Of a stretch of DNA of 64,000 nt, positions 52,501 through 61,633 are shown piece by piece; the first letter of the stretch is position 1, and every line of letters starts with the position of its first letter. Source of the stretch: Cecembia lonarensis LW9. GTDB taxonomy: Bacteria; Bacteroidota; Bacteroidia; Cytophagales; Cyclobacteriaceae. Both the position numbers and the translations under genes were made by a program. The notes beneath the pieces are model-generated. The model searched no databases. It was given only the letters and a program-made list of their open reading frames with translations, and had not been told where the DNA came from. The stretch spans positions 1-64,000 of the forward strand of contig NZ_AMGM01000011.1 in assembly GCF_000298295.1 (NCBI RefSeq), written 5' to 3'.

Positions 52501-55234
52501 AGGTTTGATCATAGCGTTCACCTTTGGCTACTTGGCCCTGTTATTTGCCATAGCCTTCTTTTCGGAACAATCCGCAAAGAAAGGAAAAAGCTATGCTTCC
52601 AACCCCTATATCTACGCACTCTCATTGGCCGTCTATTGCACGGCCTGGACTTATTATGGCTCTGTCGGGAGGGCTGCCACAAATGGGCTTGAATTTCTAA
52701 CCATTTACATTGGTCCGAGCTTAGTAGCACCCCTATGGTGGATCATCATGCGGAAAATTATCCGCATCAGTAAAGTTCAGGGCATTTCATCCATTGCTGA
52801 TTTTATTTCAAGTCGATATGGCAAAAATATTACCTTGGGCGGTGTAGTGACTTTGTTCTGCTTTTTGGGCATCCTTCCATACATCTCTATTCAAATCAAA
52901 GCGGTTGCCACTTCCTTTGATATCCTCCAATATGCAGAAAGCCCAGTACAAGCATTGAATATTCCTTTTTATCAGGATACCGCATTTTACCTCGCTATTG
53001 GTTTGGCCTTTTTTACAGTCCTCTTCGGGACCAGAGATGCTGAAGCCACTGCCCAACATGAAGGCATGGTCATGGCTGTGGCCTTTGAATCTTTATTCAA
53101 ATTATTGGCATTTATAGCCGTAGGTGTTTTCGTTACCTATTTCGTGTATGATGGTTTCAAAGATATTTTCGAACAAGCCAGTTTGAGAAATTTAGACCAT
53201 CTCTTTGTGCTGCAGGGTGATCAGGGGCCAACAGAGTGGTTTTGGATGAGTGTCCTTTCCATGATGGCCGTTTTATTTCTACCCAGACAATTCCAAATGG
53301 CTGTTGTGGAAAACAGCAACGAAAAACATTTGGACAAGGCCATGTGGCTTTTCCCACTTTACCTTTTACTGATCAATATTTTTGTGATTCCAATCGCCTT
53401 GGGCGGCCTGGTCCATTTTTCTGATGGCAATGTTGATGCGGATACTTTTGTTCTCGCACTGCCCATTGCCTATGAAAAAAACTGGTTAACACTTTTGGTA
53501 TATCTGGGTGGCTTCTCGGCTGCAACCAGTATGATCATTGTATCTACCATTGCACTCAGCAATATGATCAGCAATAACCTGATTATCCCCATCTTGTTGG
53601 TGAATGAAAAACTTAAAAGCAAATTCCAGAATGAACTGGGAGGAAGGGTTATTTGGATCAGGAGGGCAAGCATATTCGTGATCATCCTATTGGCTTATGT
53701 CTATTATAAGGAAGTATCAGGACAGTTTTCCCTGGTTTCAATTGGGCTGATTTCTTTTGTGGCCATTGCACAATTTACCCCCTCTATAATAGGCGGAATT
53801 TTTTGGAAAACTGGCTCAAGGTTAGGGGCACTATGGGGAATTATTGCCGGTTTTGGCATATGGTTTTATACTTTGGTGGTACCTACCATCATCACCGCAG
53901 GTTACCTTCCCGAAAGTTTGATGACAGAGGGCCTGTTTGGCATCTCCGCTATAAAACCTTATAGCCTTTTGGGTATGGAAGGCATGAGCTATGTCACCCA
54001 TAGTCTTTATTTCAGCCTCTCCATTAATATTCTACTTTATGTGATCATCTCACTCTTTTCGGAGCAATCCTCAAAAGAACATAACCAAGCCTTGGTCTTT
54101 GTGGATATATTCAAATACAGCACCACCCTGGACAGCTCGATCGTTTGGAAAGGACAGGCTTACTTACCTGACCTGAGAGCCCTGCTGAAGAATTTTCTTG
54201 GTGAGGAAAAAACCAGTTTAGCTTTTGCCCAATATGCTGATAAATCCGGTAAAGCACTGGACAAAATACGTTTCGCTGACCCTGAATTAGTAAATTATTG
54301 TGAAAGAATTCTTTCCGGGATTATTGGCTCTGCATCTGCCAGGATCATGGTCGGATCCGTGGTCAAAGAGGAAGAAATCAGTATGGAAGAAGTTTTGGGT
54401 ATCTTGAGAGAAACCCAAGAATTAAAGTCCCTCAACTTGCAATTGAAACAAAAAAGCAAGGAGCTAAAAAAAGCCTCTGACAAACTCCAGGAGATGAATG
54501 AAACCCTACGTCTGAATGATATGCTTAAAGATGATTTCATTTCTACTGTGACGCATGAAATGAAAACGCCCATTACTTCCATCAGGGCCTTTTCGGAGAT
54601 TTTGCTGGATGAGGACCTTCCAGATGCAGACAAGAAAAAATTTCTCCATATTATCATAGAGGAAACAAACCGGATGACCCGTTTAATTGATCAGGTTCTG
54701 GATTTGGAACGCTTTGATTCAGGCAGACAGAAACTCAGCATGGATAGAGCAGATGCGAAAATTTTGATTCTACAGGCTGCAGAAAGTATGCTGCAGGTAT
54801 TCAAGGAAAAGGGGCTGAAATTTGATATCCAACTTGATTTCGAAGACCTGGAAATCAGCATGGATGAGGACCGGATCAAACAGGTGATCCTCAACCTGCT
54901 CTCTAATGCTTCCAAATTTGCCAAGACCAAGGTGGTCTTAGAGGCAAAATATGAAAAAGAAAATCAATTACTTATACGGGTATTGGACGATGGGAAGGGA
55001 GTACCAAAGGAAGAAATCCCTTATATATTCGACAAATTCTTTCAGGCTAAAAACCAAACCAGTAAAAAGCCCATAGGCAGTGGCCTTGGATTGGCCATTT
55101 CCAAAAAAATTGTAGAGTACCACGGTGGCAGTATTCATGTCTTTAGAAAGGCAGGGATGACTTGCTTTGAATTTACCTTGCCTGTGCAGGAAGAGCTCAA
55201 GAAAAAATCCAAACTATCCAATCAGTATGAATAA
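52490..55234 (+). CDS. Symporter-histidine kinase fusion (CbrA/CrbS type)
   Basis: A 914-residue sensor. Residues 1 to about 500 form a sodium:solute symporter domain with some 13 helices (YALSLAVYCTAWTYYGSVG near the start). A linker with a coiled coil (LQLKQKSKELKKASDKL) leads to the kinase: H-box FISTVTHEMKTPITS with H689, N-box VILNLLSNASKF, and G-boxes DDGKGVPKEEIPYIFDKFF and GSGLGLAISKKIVEYHG. In Pseudomonas and Vibrio such fusions (CbrA, CrbS) respond to organic acids and control acs. No PAS domain is evident. The response regulator gene overlaps its 3' end by eight bases. Confidence 0.93.
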   Translation: MLSKGLIIAFTFGYLALLFAIAFFSEQSAKKGKSYASNPYIYALSLAVYCTAWTYYGSVGRAATNGLEFLTIYIGPSLVAPLWWIIMRKIIRISKVQGISSIADFISSRYGKNITLGGVVTLFCFLGILPYISIQIKAVATSFDILQYAESPVQALNIPFYQDTAFYLAIGLAFFTVLFGTRDAEATAQHEGMVMAVAFESLFKLLAFIAVGVFVTYFVYDGFKDIFEQASLRNLDHLFVLQGDQGPTEWFWMSVLSMMAVLFLPRQFQMAVVENSNEKHLDKAMWLFPLYLLLINIFVIPIALGGLVHFSDGNVDADTFVLALPIAYEKNWLTLLVYLGGFSAATSMIIVSTIALSNMISNNLIIPILLVNEKLKSKFQNELGGRVIWIRRASIFVIILLAYVYYKEVSGQFSLVSIGLISFVAIAQFTPSIIGGIFWKTGSRLGALWGIIAGFGIWFYTLVVPTIITAGYLPESLMTEGLFGISAIKPYSLLGMEGMSYVTHSLYFSLSINILLYVIISLFSEQSSKEHNQALVFVDIFKYSTTLDSSIVWKGQAYLPDLRALLKNFLGEEKTSLAFAQYADKSGKALDKIRFADPELVNYCERILSGIIGSASARIMVGSVVKEEEISMEEVLGILRETQELKSLNLQLKQKSKELKKASDKLQEMNETLRLNDMLKDDFISTVTHEMKTPITSIRAFSEILLDEDLPDADKKKFLHIIIEETNRMTRLIDQVLDLERFDSGRQKLSMDRADAKILILQAAESMLQVFKEKGLKFDIQLDFEDLEISMDEDRIKQVILNLLSNASKFAKTKVVLEAKYEKENQLLIRVLDDGKGVPKEEIPYIFDKFFQAKNQTSKKPIGSGLGLAISKKIVEYHGGSIHVFRKAGMTCFEFTLPVQEELKKKSKLSNQYE

Positions 55235-55583
55235 AATCTTAATTGTAGACGATGAACCCAATATACTGCTATCGCTGGAGTTTCTGTTCAAAAAAGAAGG
55301 ATATAAAGTCTTCATTGCGAGAGATGGGGAAGAAGCTTTGGGAATCATTGAAGAAATGGATCCAGAATTGGTGATTTTGGATGTTATGATGCCCAAGGTG
55401 GATGGGTATGAAGTTTGCCGTCACCTGAAAAGTAGGCATTTGGCTACCAAAGTGATATTCCTGACAGCCAAAAGCAAACAACAGGAGGTGCAAAAAGGAC
55501 TCAACCTAGGCGCTGATCTTTATCTGACTAAACCTTTTTCCACCAAAGATCTTGTCCAAAAAGTTAAAATTTTAATGAATTAA
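55227..55583 (+). CDS. Single-domain response regulator
   Basis: A 118-residue CheY-like receiver. D8 and D9 bind magnesium, D52 in LVILDVMMPKVDGYE accepts the phosphate, and LTAK and LTKPF supply the switch threonine and the lysine. There is no output domain, unlike the LuxR-type partners of CrbS, so the signal must go to another protein. The ATG at 55227 overlaps the kinase stop; the frame upstream (to 55167) is kinase sequence in another frame. acs follows after 34 bases. Confidence 0.92.
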   Translation: MNKILIVDDEPNILLSLEFLFKKEGYKVFIARDGEEALGIIEEMDPELVILDVMMPKVDGYEVCRHLKSRHLATKVIFLTAKSKQQEVQKGLNLGADLYLTKPFSTKDLVQKVKILMN

Positions 55584-55617
55584 ATCAATTTACAATAACC
55601 TAATAAACAATAGCATT

Positions 55618-57510
55618 ATGAGCGATAGGATACATACCCTTAGTGGGTACTTCTACGAATACCAGAAATCAGTAGCCGAACCTGAAAATTTCTGGGCACG
55701 TATTGCAGATTCCTTTCATTGGAAAAAAAGATGGGACAAGGTTCTCAAATGGGATTTTAAAGGCCCCAATGTGCAATGGTTTGTCAATGGCAAGCTAAAC
55801 ATTACAGAGAATATTTTCGAAAAAAATCTTTTTGCTTACGGAGATAGAGTGGCCCTAATCTGGGAGCCCAATGATCCCAATGAAGAAAGTAAAAAAATCA
55901 CCTATAAAGAGCTATACCATCAGGTTTGCCAATTTTCCAATGCCTTAAAATCAAAAGGCATTGTCAAAGGAGACCGGGTCATCATCTACATGCCCATGAT
56001 TCCAGAGGCTGCAGTAGCCATGTTGGCCTGTGCCAGAATAGGAGCCATTCACTCTGTGGTATTTGCGGGCTTCAGCTCTACAGCACTTGCTGACAGAATC
56101 AATGACTGCGAAGCCAAGGCCATACTGACATCCGATGGGAACTTCCGAGGTAACAAAAAAATCGCTGTCAAAGCAGTGGTTGACGAGGCCCTTGAGAAAT
56201 CTTCTGTAGAAACAGTTATTGTATGCCAAAGAACAGGTCAGGATATAGAAATGAAATCAGGCAGGGATTATTGGTGGCATGAAGTACTGGAAGGCCAAGA
56301 AGATCATAACGTCGCTGAGGAAATGGACAGCGAAGACCCCTTATTTATCCTTTATACCTCTGGATCTACAGGTCAGCCCAAAGGTGTGGTTCATACCACT
56401 GCCGGTTATATGGTCTACACCAAATATAGCTTTGAAAATGTGTTCCAGTATGCCCCAGGAGATGTTTATTGGTGTACTGCTGATATTGGCTGGATCACCG
56501 GTCACTCTTACATTGTCTATGGCCCATTGCTGGCCGGGGCAACCACAGTGATGTTTGAGGGTGTGCCAACTTATCCTGATGCAGGTAGGTTCTGGCAAGT
56601 AGTGGAAAAACATCAGGTCAACCAATTCTACACTGCCCCTACGGCTATCAGAGCCTTACAGGCTTATGGCACTGAGCCCATAGAAAAGTATAACCTGGAT
56701 TCTCTCAAGGTATTGGGCTCCGTAGGAGAGCCGATTAATGAAGAAGCCTGGAGATGGTATTACACGCACATTGGCCAATCCAGGTGCCCTATCGTGGATA
56801 CCTGGTGGCAAACTGAGACTGGAGGCATTTTAGTTTCCCCTATAGCGGGCATTACCCCCACTAAACCCGCTTTTGCTACCTTACCGCTTCCTGGCATACA
56901 GTTGTGCATTGTGGATCCTGAAGGGAATGAGTTGACCGGCAACTCTGTAGAAGGAAACCTTTGTGTCAGATTCCCTTGGCCTTCCATGATCAGGACCACA
57001 TGGGGAGACCATGAAAGGTGTAAGCAAACCTACTTCTCCACTTACAAGGGGATGTACTTTACAGGAGATGGGGTGAAGCGTGACCATGACGGTTATTACA
57101 GAATTCTAGGCCGTGTGGATGATGTGATCAACGTCTCCGGACACCGCATGGGCACCGCAGAAGTAGAAAATGCGATCAACGAACACCCATTGGTGATAGA
57201 ATCTGCAGTGGTGGGATACCCACATGACATCAAAGGCCAGGGCATCTATGCTTATGTGATTTGCGACATGACCCATAGAACCGAAGAAAACCTGGTCAAT
57301 GAAATCAAGGATACCGTATCCAAAATCATTGGCCCGATAGCGAAGCCGGATAAAATCCAAATTGTGCAGGGACTTCCAAAAACCAGGTCCGGGAAAATCA
57401 TGAGGAGAATCCTAAGGAAAGTAGCAGAAGGCGTCACCGATAATATGGGAGATACCTCCACGCTGTTAGATCCTGAAGTGGTCAATCAGATCATTGAGGG
57501 TCGAAAATAA
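55618..57510 (+). CDS. acs: Acetyl-CoA synthetase
   Basis: A 630-residue adenylate-forming enzyme turning acetate, ATP and CoA into acetyl-CoA. LYTSGSTGQPKGVVHTTAGY is the P-loop, DTWWQTETGG the adenylate-binding motif, and K593 in KTRSGKIMRR is the catalytic lysine whose acetylation shuts off such enzymes. W-rich WCTADIGWITGHSYIVYGPL sets the small acetate pocket. The gene lies between the sensor pair and the DUF294 gene, making the local theme acetate use. Length is slightly under the usual 640-650. Confidence 0.96.
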   Translation: MSDRIHTLSGYFYEYQKSVAEPENFWARIADSFHWKKRWDKVLKWDFKGPNVQWFVNGKLNITENIFEKNLFAYGDRVALIWEPNDPNEESKKITYKELYHQVCQFSNALKSKGIVKGDRVIIYMPMIPEAAVAMLACARIGAIHSVVFAGFSSTALADRINDCEAKAILTSDGNFRGNKKIAVKAVVDEALEKSSVETVIVCQRTGQDIEMKSGRDYWWHEVLEGQEDHNVAEEMDSEDPLFILYTSGSTGQPKGVVHTTAGYMVYTKYSFENVFQYAPGDVYWCTADIGWITGHSYIVYGPLLAGATTVMFEGVPTYPDAGRFWQVVEKHQVNQFYTAPTAIRALQAYGTEPIEKYNLDSLKVLGSVGEPINEEAWRWYYTHIGQSRCPIVDTWWQTETGGILVSPIAGITPTKPAFATLPLPGIQLCIVDPEGNELTGNSVEGNLCVRFPWPSMIRTTWGDHERCKQTYFSTYKGMYFTGDGVKRDHDGYYRILGRVDDVINVSGHRMGTAEVENAINEHPLVIESAVVGYPHDIKGQGIYAYVICDMTHRTEENLVNEIKDTVSKIIGPIAKPDKIQIVQGLPKTRSGKIMRRILRKVAEGVTDNMGDTSTLLDPEVVNQIIEGRK

Positions 57511-57530
57511 AATCAGAATCATGGAATCCA

Positions 57531-57560
57531 AACCAGGAGGGGAAATCCCCCACCTGGTCT
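57531..57560 (+). terminator. Hairpin between acs and the DUF294 gene
   Basis: CCAGGAGGGG pairs with CCCCCACCTGG around AAAT. Only a weak T/C-rich stretch follows, so it may trim rather than stop transcription. Confidence 0.45.
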
Positions 57561-57584
57561 CCTTCTATTTAAAATGCATCTATT

Positions 57585-59531
57585 ATGGCCAACGTGATTG
57601 TCAATAGGGTCAAGGAATTCCTCAAACGTTTCCCCCCATTTAGTTTCCTGAATGATGATGCACTGACTTTGGTAGCAGAACAGGTAGAAGTCCGTTTTAT
57701 TGCCAAGGATGAATTTTTATTTTTGCAAGGTGATCCAGCCCAAAAGTTCTTTTTTGTCTTGAAAGAAGGCACTGTCCATTTGACAGAAAAAGAAAAAGAA
57801 GAGGTTCAGGTGATGGAAGTTTGTGATGAAGGAGATGTTTTTGGAGTCTTGGCATTATTGGGCAGGCGGCCTTACATTCTCAATGCACAGGCCAAAGAAG
57901 ACAGCCTTATCTATGCCATCCCTGTTGCCGCTTTTGAAAAAATCCTCCAAGAAAACAGTCGCGTCGCCTTGTATTTTGCAGCTGGGTTTGCCTCAGGGCA
58001 GGTAGTGGTACGGACAGACCTTTCCCAATCTCAAAAAGCAAGAACCACCTTTAAAGAAGTCTCCAAAGATGCTGGACTTTTGATTTTTACAGGGCAATCC
58101 GACCTGAATTACTCTTCACAGGTGCTTACCTGCGCCCAAGGGACAAGCATTCAAGAGGCGGTAGTAGCTATGGCCGAAAAAGGGGTAGGATCCATCGTCA
58201 TCACCAACCTCAAACAACACCCGATAGGTATTTTGACCGATAAAGACCTGAGAAATCGGTTAATCGCCAAAAACAAAAATTACGATACCCCCATCGATGA
58301 GCTGATGACTTCACCGGTCATCACCAAAAAGAAAGATGCTGCTTTTTCAGATCTTTATCTTACCATGATCAAAAACAGGTTACATCACTTGATTTTCACA
58401 GAAGATGGCAGCCCGGATAGTCCAGTGACCGGTATTCTTTCTGACCATGATATCCTGCTTTCTCAAGGCAATAGCCCTGCAGTTCTGATCAATGCCCTAC
58501 TTAATACCTGGGACCTGTCAGAAATGGCAAAAATAAGGGAAAGGGCTGAGCACCTTTTAAGGTATTACCTTGAAAATGAAGTCTCCATGGATTTTGTAGC
58601 CAATATCATCTCCGAAATCAATGATACCATCATCAGAAGGGCTGTCCAAATGGCCTGTAAAAAACATGAGGCAGCCCATCCTGAAGCATCAAAAGTAAAA
58701 TTCTGCTTCATGTCCCTGGGAAGTGAAGGCAGAGAAGAGCAATTGCTGAGAACTGACCTAGACAACGCCATTGTCTTTGAAGATGTACCCAAAGAAAAAC
58801 TGGAATCCACCCAGGCCTATATGCTACTGATAGCATCAGATGTTATAGAAACCCTTTTGGCCTGTGGCTTTGAAGCTTGTCCCGCAGAAATCATGGCCAA
58901 TAATCCTAAATGGTGTCAACCGCTCTCTTCTTGGAAGGAACTGTTTTCAGATTGGATTCATAGCCCCAACCAAGAAGCCCTAATGAATGCCACCATCTTT
59001 TTTGATTTCAGACCCATCATAGGCCATAAGGTATTGGCAGAAGAGCTTTCGGAGCATATCTACAATGAGATTGCAGGAAAATCTATTTTCCTAAACTTTC
59101 TGGCCAAGAATGCCCTTTTAAACCCTCCACCCCTAGGATTTTTCAGAAATTTCATTGTGGAGAAATCTGGAGAACAAAAGGACAAATTTGACATCAAACT
59201 GAGGGCCATGATGCCTTTGGCTGATATCGCGCGACTGTTAATTCTCAGTCATCGTCTGATAGGTATCAATAATACATTCAAACGTTTTGAAAAGCTGGCT
59301 GACATTGAACCCAACTACAGGGAATTAATGCTTGAAGCTGGCAAAGCCTATGAAATCCTCATGAGGATGCGGGCGACAGAAGGACTTCAGGAAGGCAATT
59401 CCGGCAGGTATATTCAGCCGGAGAAATTGGGCAAACTTCAAAGGCAGCTCCTGAAGAATGCATTTGCGCCCATAGATGAGTTACAAAAAATCATTCGAGT
59501 CAGGTTTCAGTTGGATTATTTCGGCAGTTGA
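57585..59531 (+). CDS. cNMP-binding/CBS/DUF294 nucleotidyltransferase-like protein
   Basis: A 648-residue regulatory protein with four parts: a cyclic-nucleotide-binding-like domain (about 15-135), a pair of CBS domains (about 175-300, with GIGVGSIVI-like MAEKGVGSIVITNLK and HHLIFTEDG), a DUF294 nucleotidyltransferase-like domain (SLGSEGREEQLLRTDLDNAI near 378-397, which retains the GS...D.D pattern) and a helical DUF294 C-terminal domain. The GlnD-like core suggests modification of a protein or nucleotide sensing. In many bacteria this gene sits with DUF4212/symporter and exonuclease genes, as it does here. Confidence 0.88.
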   Translation: MANVIVNRVKEFLKRFPPFSFLNDDALTLVAEQVEVRFIAKDEFLFLQGDPAQKFFFVLKEGTVHLTEKEKEEVQVMEVCDEGDVFGVLALLGRRPYILNAQAKEDSLIYAIPVAAFEKILQENSRVALYFAAGFASGQVVVRTDLSQSQKARTTFKEVSKDAGLLIFTGQSDLNYSSQVLTCAQGTSIQEAVVAMAEKGVGSIVITNLKQHPIGILTDKDLRNRLIAKNKNYDTPIDELMTSPVITKKKDAAFSDLYLTMIKNRLHHLIFTEDGSPDSPVTGILSDHDILLSQGNSPAVLINALLNTWDLSEMAKIRERAEHLLRYYLENEVSMDFVANIISEINDTIIRRAVQMACKKHEAAHPEASKVKFCFMSLGSEGREEQLLRTDLDNAIVFEDVPKEKLESTQAYMLLIASDVIETLLACGFEACPAEIMANNPKWCQPLSSWKELFSDWIHSPNQEALMNATIFFDFRPIIGHKVLAEELSEHIYNEIAGKSIFLNFLAKNALLNPPPLGFFRNFIVEKSGEQKDKFDIKLRAMMPLADIARLLILSHRLIGINNTFKRFEKLADIEPNYRELMLEAGKAYEILMRMRATEGLQEGNSGRYIQPEKLGKLQRQLLKNAFAPIDELQKIIRVRFQLDYFGS

Positions 59532-59532
59532 T

Positions 59533-60207
59533 ATGGGTTTATTTGACTTTTTAAGGCCTAAGCAAATCCCTAAAGCGGCTTTTATAGCCGATTATGAGGC
59601 TCTTTTTGAAAAAAAAATCGCAGCAGTAAGACCTATTTCCCAATTGACATTTATCATATTAGATACGGAGACCACCGGTTTAGACCCAAAAAAGGATTAT
59701 ATCATTTCTTTTGGAGCGATTAAATTACAGCAATTCACCATTCCCATTTCCTCCTCAAAGGAATGGTACCTCAAAGTGCCTATTGCGAATGCTGAAGCCA
59801 TTCAGGTACATGAAATCATACATACTCTTTCCCCCATGCGCTTGGAAGACTTTGCCCAACAGTTTTTGAAATATGTAGGTACTGACATTTTAGTGGGGCA
59901 CCATGTGGGATTTGATTTGGCCATGCTGGAAAAGGCCCTGAGACCCTTTGGACTTAAAAAACTCCTTAACCCGGTACTTGACACCCAATATTTGGCCATG
60001 CGATTGGAAAAAGGCCCCCATTTTGACAGCAGCATGGGAAAACCGGGAGAATTTGCACTTGACAGCCTCTGTAAAAGATACGGCATTGAACTGGATGACA
60101 GGCACACGGCCGCAGGTGATGCCTTCCTTACCGCCCAATTGCTCATGAAACTCTTAAAACTGGCAGAAAAAAAAGGCATTAATGATTATGGTACCTTGAT
60201 GCGTTAA
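59533..60207 (+). CDS. DnaQ-like 3'-5' exonuclease
   Basis: A 224-residue DEDDh exonuclease. FIILDTETTGLDPKKDYI supplies the first acidic pair, VGHHVGFDLAMLEKAL the second aspartate, and DRHTAAGDAFLTAQLL the histidine and last aspartate. It resembles the epsilon proofreading subunit, but it is a stand-alone gene placed one base after the DUF294 gene; this pairing is widespread and its meaning unknown. The frame extends back to 59476 inside the DUF294 gene; the ATG at 59533 (MGLFDFLRPKQ) was chosen. Confidence 0.88.
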   Translation: MGLFDFLRPKQIPKAAFIADYEALFEKKIAAVRPISQLTFIILDTETTGLDPKKDYIISFGAIKLQQFTIPISSSKEWYLKVPIANAEAIQVHEIIHTLSPMRLEDFAQQFLKYVGTDILVGHHVGFDLAMLEKALRPFGLKKLLNPVLDTQYLAMRLEKGPHFDSSMGKPGEFALDSLCKRYGIELDDRHTAAGDAFLTAQLLMKLLKLAEKKGINDYGTLMR

Positions 60208-60220
60208 TTAGGGATTACAT

Positions 60221-61483
60221 TTATTCTTGCCCCCCCTTAATAGAAACTTTGGATTTCCAACCAAAAACAAGCACTACAAAAAAGCACACGAAAGGCACCC
60301 AGAATGACGTTTCTATACTTCGGGTAAAATCTGACACCAAGCCTTGAATAGAAGTCAGTACCGCCCCGCCAAGAATGGCCATCACCAATCCTGAGCCCCC
60401 TAACTTGGTGTCTTTTCCAAGACCCTTAATGGACAAGCCGTAAATGGTTGGGAACATCAGGGACATGCAAGCGGAAATTAGAATCAAACTGATCACTCCT
60501 GGCATTCCTCCGGTGTAAATTACCGATAAGCATAACAGCATGGCCAAAGCAGCAAAGAAAACCAATAACTTACTGGGAACTAAATACCCCATCAAATAGG
60601 TGTTGACAAACCTGGTCACCATAAATAGAACAATGGCATACAGGTAATAAGTGGCCGCATCCGCTTCATTGATGCCCAATTCCTGCATCACATATCGGAT
60701 CGTGAAAGACCAGACACCAATCTGAGCACCTACATAAAAAAACTGGGCAATTACTCCCGTTCTGTAGTTTGGATTGGCCAGTAAACGAAGAAAGCCTGTT
60801 TTAAGCTCCAGCTCTTTACCCGTATCCCTGCCATCCGGCATTTTTAAAAAGTAAATGACTAACCAAATGGCCAGCATCACAAATGCAATCCCCACATATG
60901 GCCCCATCACCGCTGATAATTCAGCCTTCTGAATCTCAAAAAGCGCATTGCTGTCCATTACAGCCCTTTCCTCCGCTGAAGCCTGATTGAGATGAGAAAG
61001 TATGAAAAACTTACTCAACAAGACCCCTGTAATGGAACCAATGGGGTTGAATGACTGGGCCAGATTAAGTCTTCTTACCGCTGAATTCAGAGGCCCTAAT
61101 TCGAAAATGTATGGATTGGCCGTCGTTTCCAGCACCGATAAGCCCCCAGCAAAAACGAACAAGGCAAACAAAAAATGGCCATACACCATGCTGATGCTTG
61201 CCGGATAAAACAATAAGGCCCCCATAACAGCCAGCCCTAACCCGATCAGAATACCGGATTTATAAGAATACTTCTTGATCAAAATGGCCGAAGGTATGGC
61301 CAGACAAAAATAAGAGCCATAAAAAGCGATCTGTATCCAAGAAGTCTGAAAATCAGACATGCTCATGATTTTCTTAAAGGCTGCCAGAAGCGTATCCGTC
61401 ATGTTATTAGCCAACCCCCATAAGAAAAACAGGGAGGTAATCAGAACAAATGCCAATTGGGGAGAAGGGACTCTTTTTTTCAC
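60221..61483 (-). CDS. FucP-type sugar:proton symporter (MFS)
   Basis: A 420-residue major-facilitator protein with 12 helices of the fucose/glucose/galactose permease family. FFLWGLANNMTDTLLAAFKKI is the family-typical first helix with the polar N-N-M segment, and LSVLETTANPYIFELGP is the conserved loop near helix 4. It would import a hexose or deoxyhexose with protons; the exact sugar is unclear. No catabolic gene is adjacent. It is convergent with the exonuclease gene and has its own transcript. Confidence 0.9.
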   Translation of the reverse strand: MKKRVPSPQLAFVLITSLFFLWGLANNMTDTLLAAFKKIMSMSDFQTSWIQIAFYGSYFCLAIPSAILIKKYSYKSGILIGLGLAVMGALLFYPASISMVYGHFLFALFVFAGGLSVLETTANPYIFELGPLNSAVRRLNLAQSFNPIGSITGVLLSKFFILSHLNQASAEERAVMDSNALFEIQKAELSAVMGPYVGIAFVMLAIWLVIYFLKMPDGRDTGKELELKTGFLRLLANPNYRTGVIAQFFYVGAQIGVWSFTIRYVMQELGINEADAATYYLYAIVLFMVTRFVNTYLMGYLVPSKLLVFFAALAMLLCLSVIYTGGMPGVISLILISACMSLMFPTIYGLSIKGLGKDTKLGGSGLVMAILGGAVLTSIQGLVSDFTRSIETSFWVPFVCFFVVLVFGWKSKVSIKGGQE

Positions 61484-61633
61484 GTTGGGTCATGGGTTAA
61501 AGACCAATAAATTAGCCCAAAATTTTTGATCTGTCAAAGTGCTTGTCAGATAAGTATTTTGCTTGCAAAAACAGGGAAATTAATCCGCAAAATTGTATCA
61601 TATTGTTTACCTTTAAAAAAGTAGTCTTTAACA

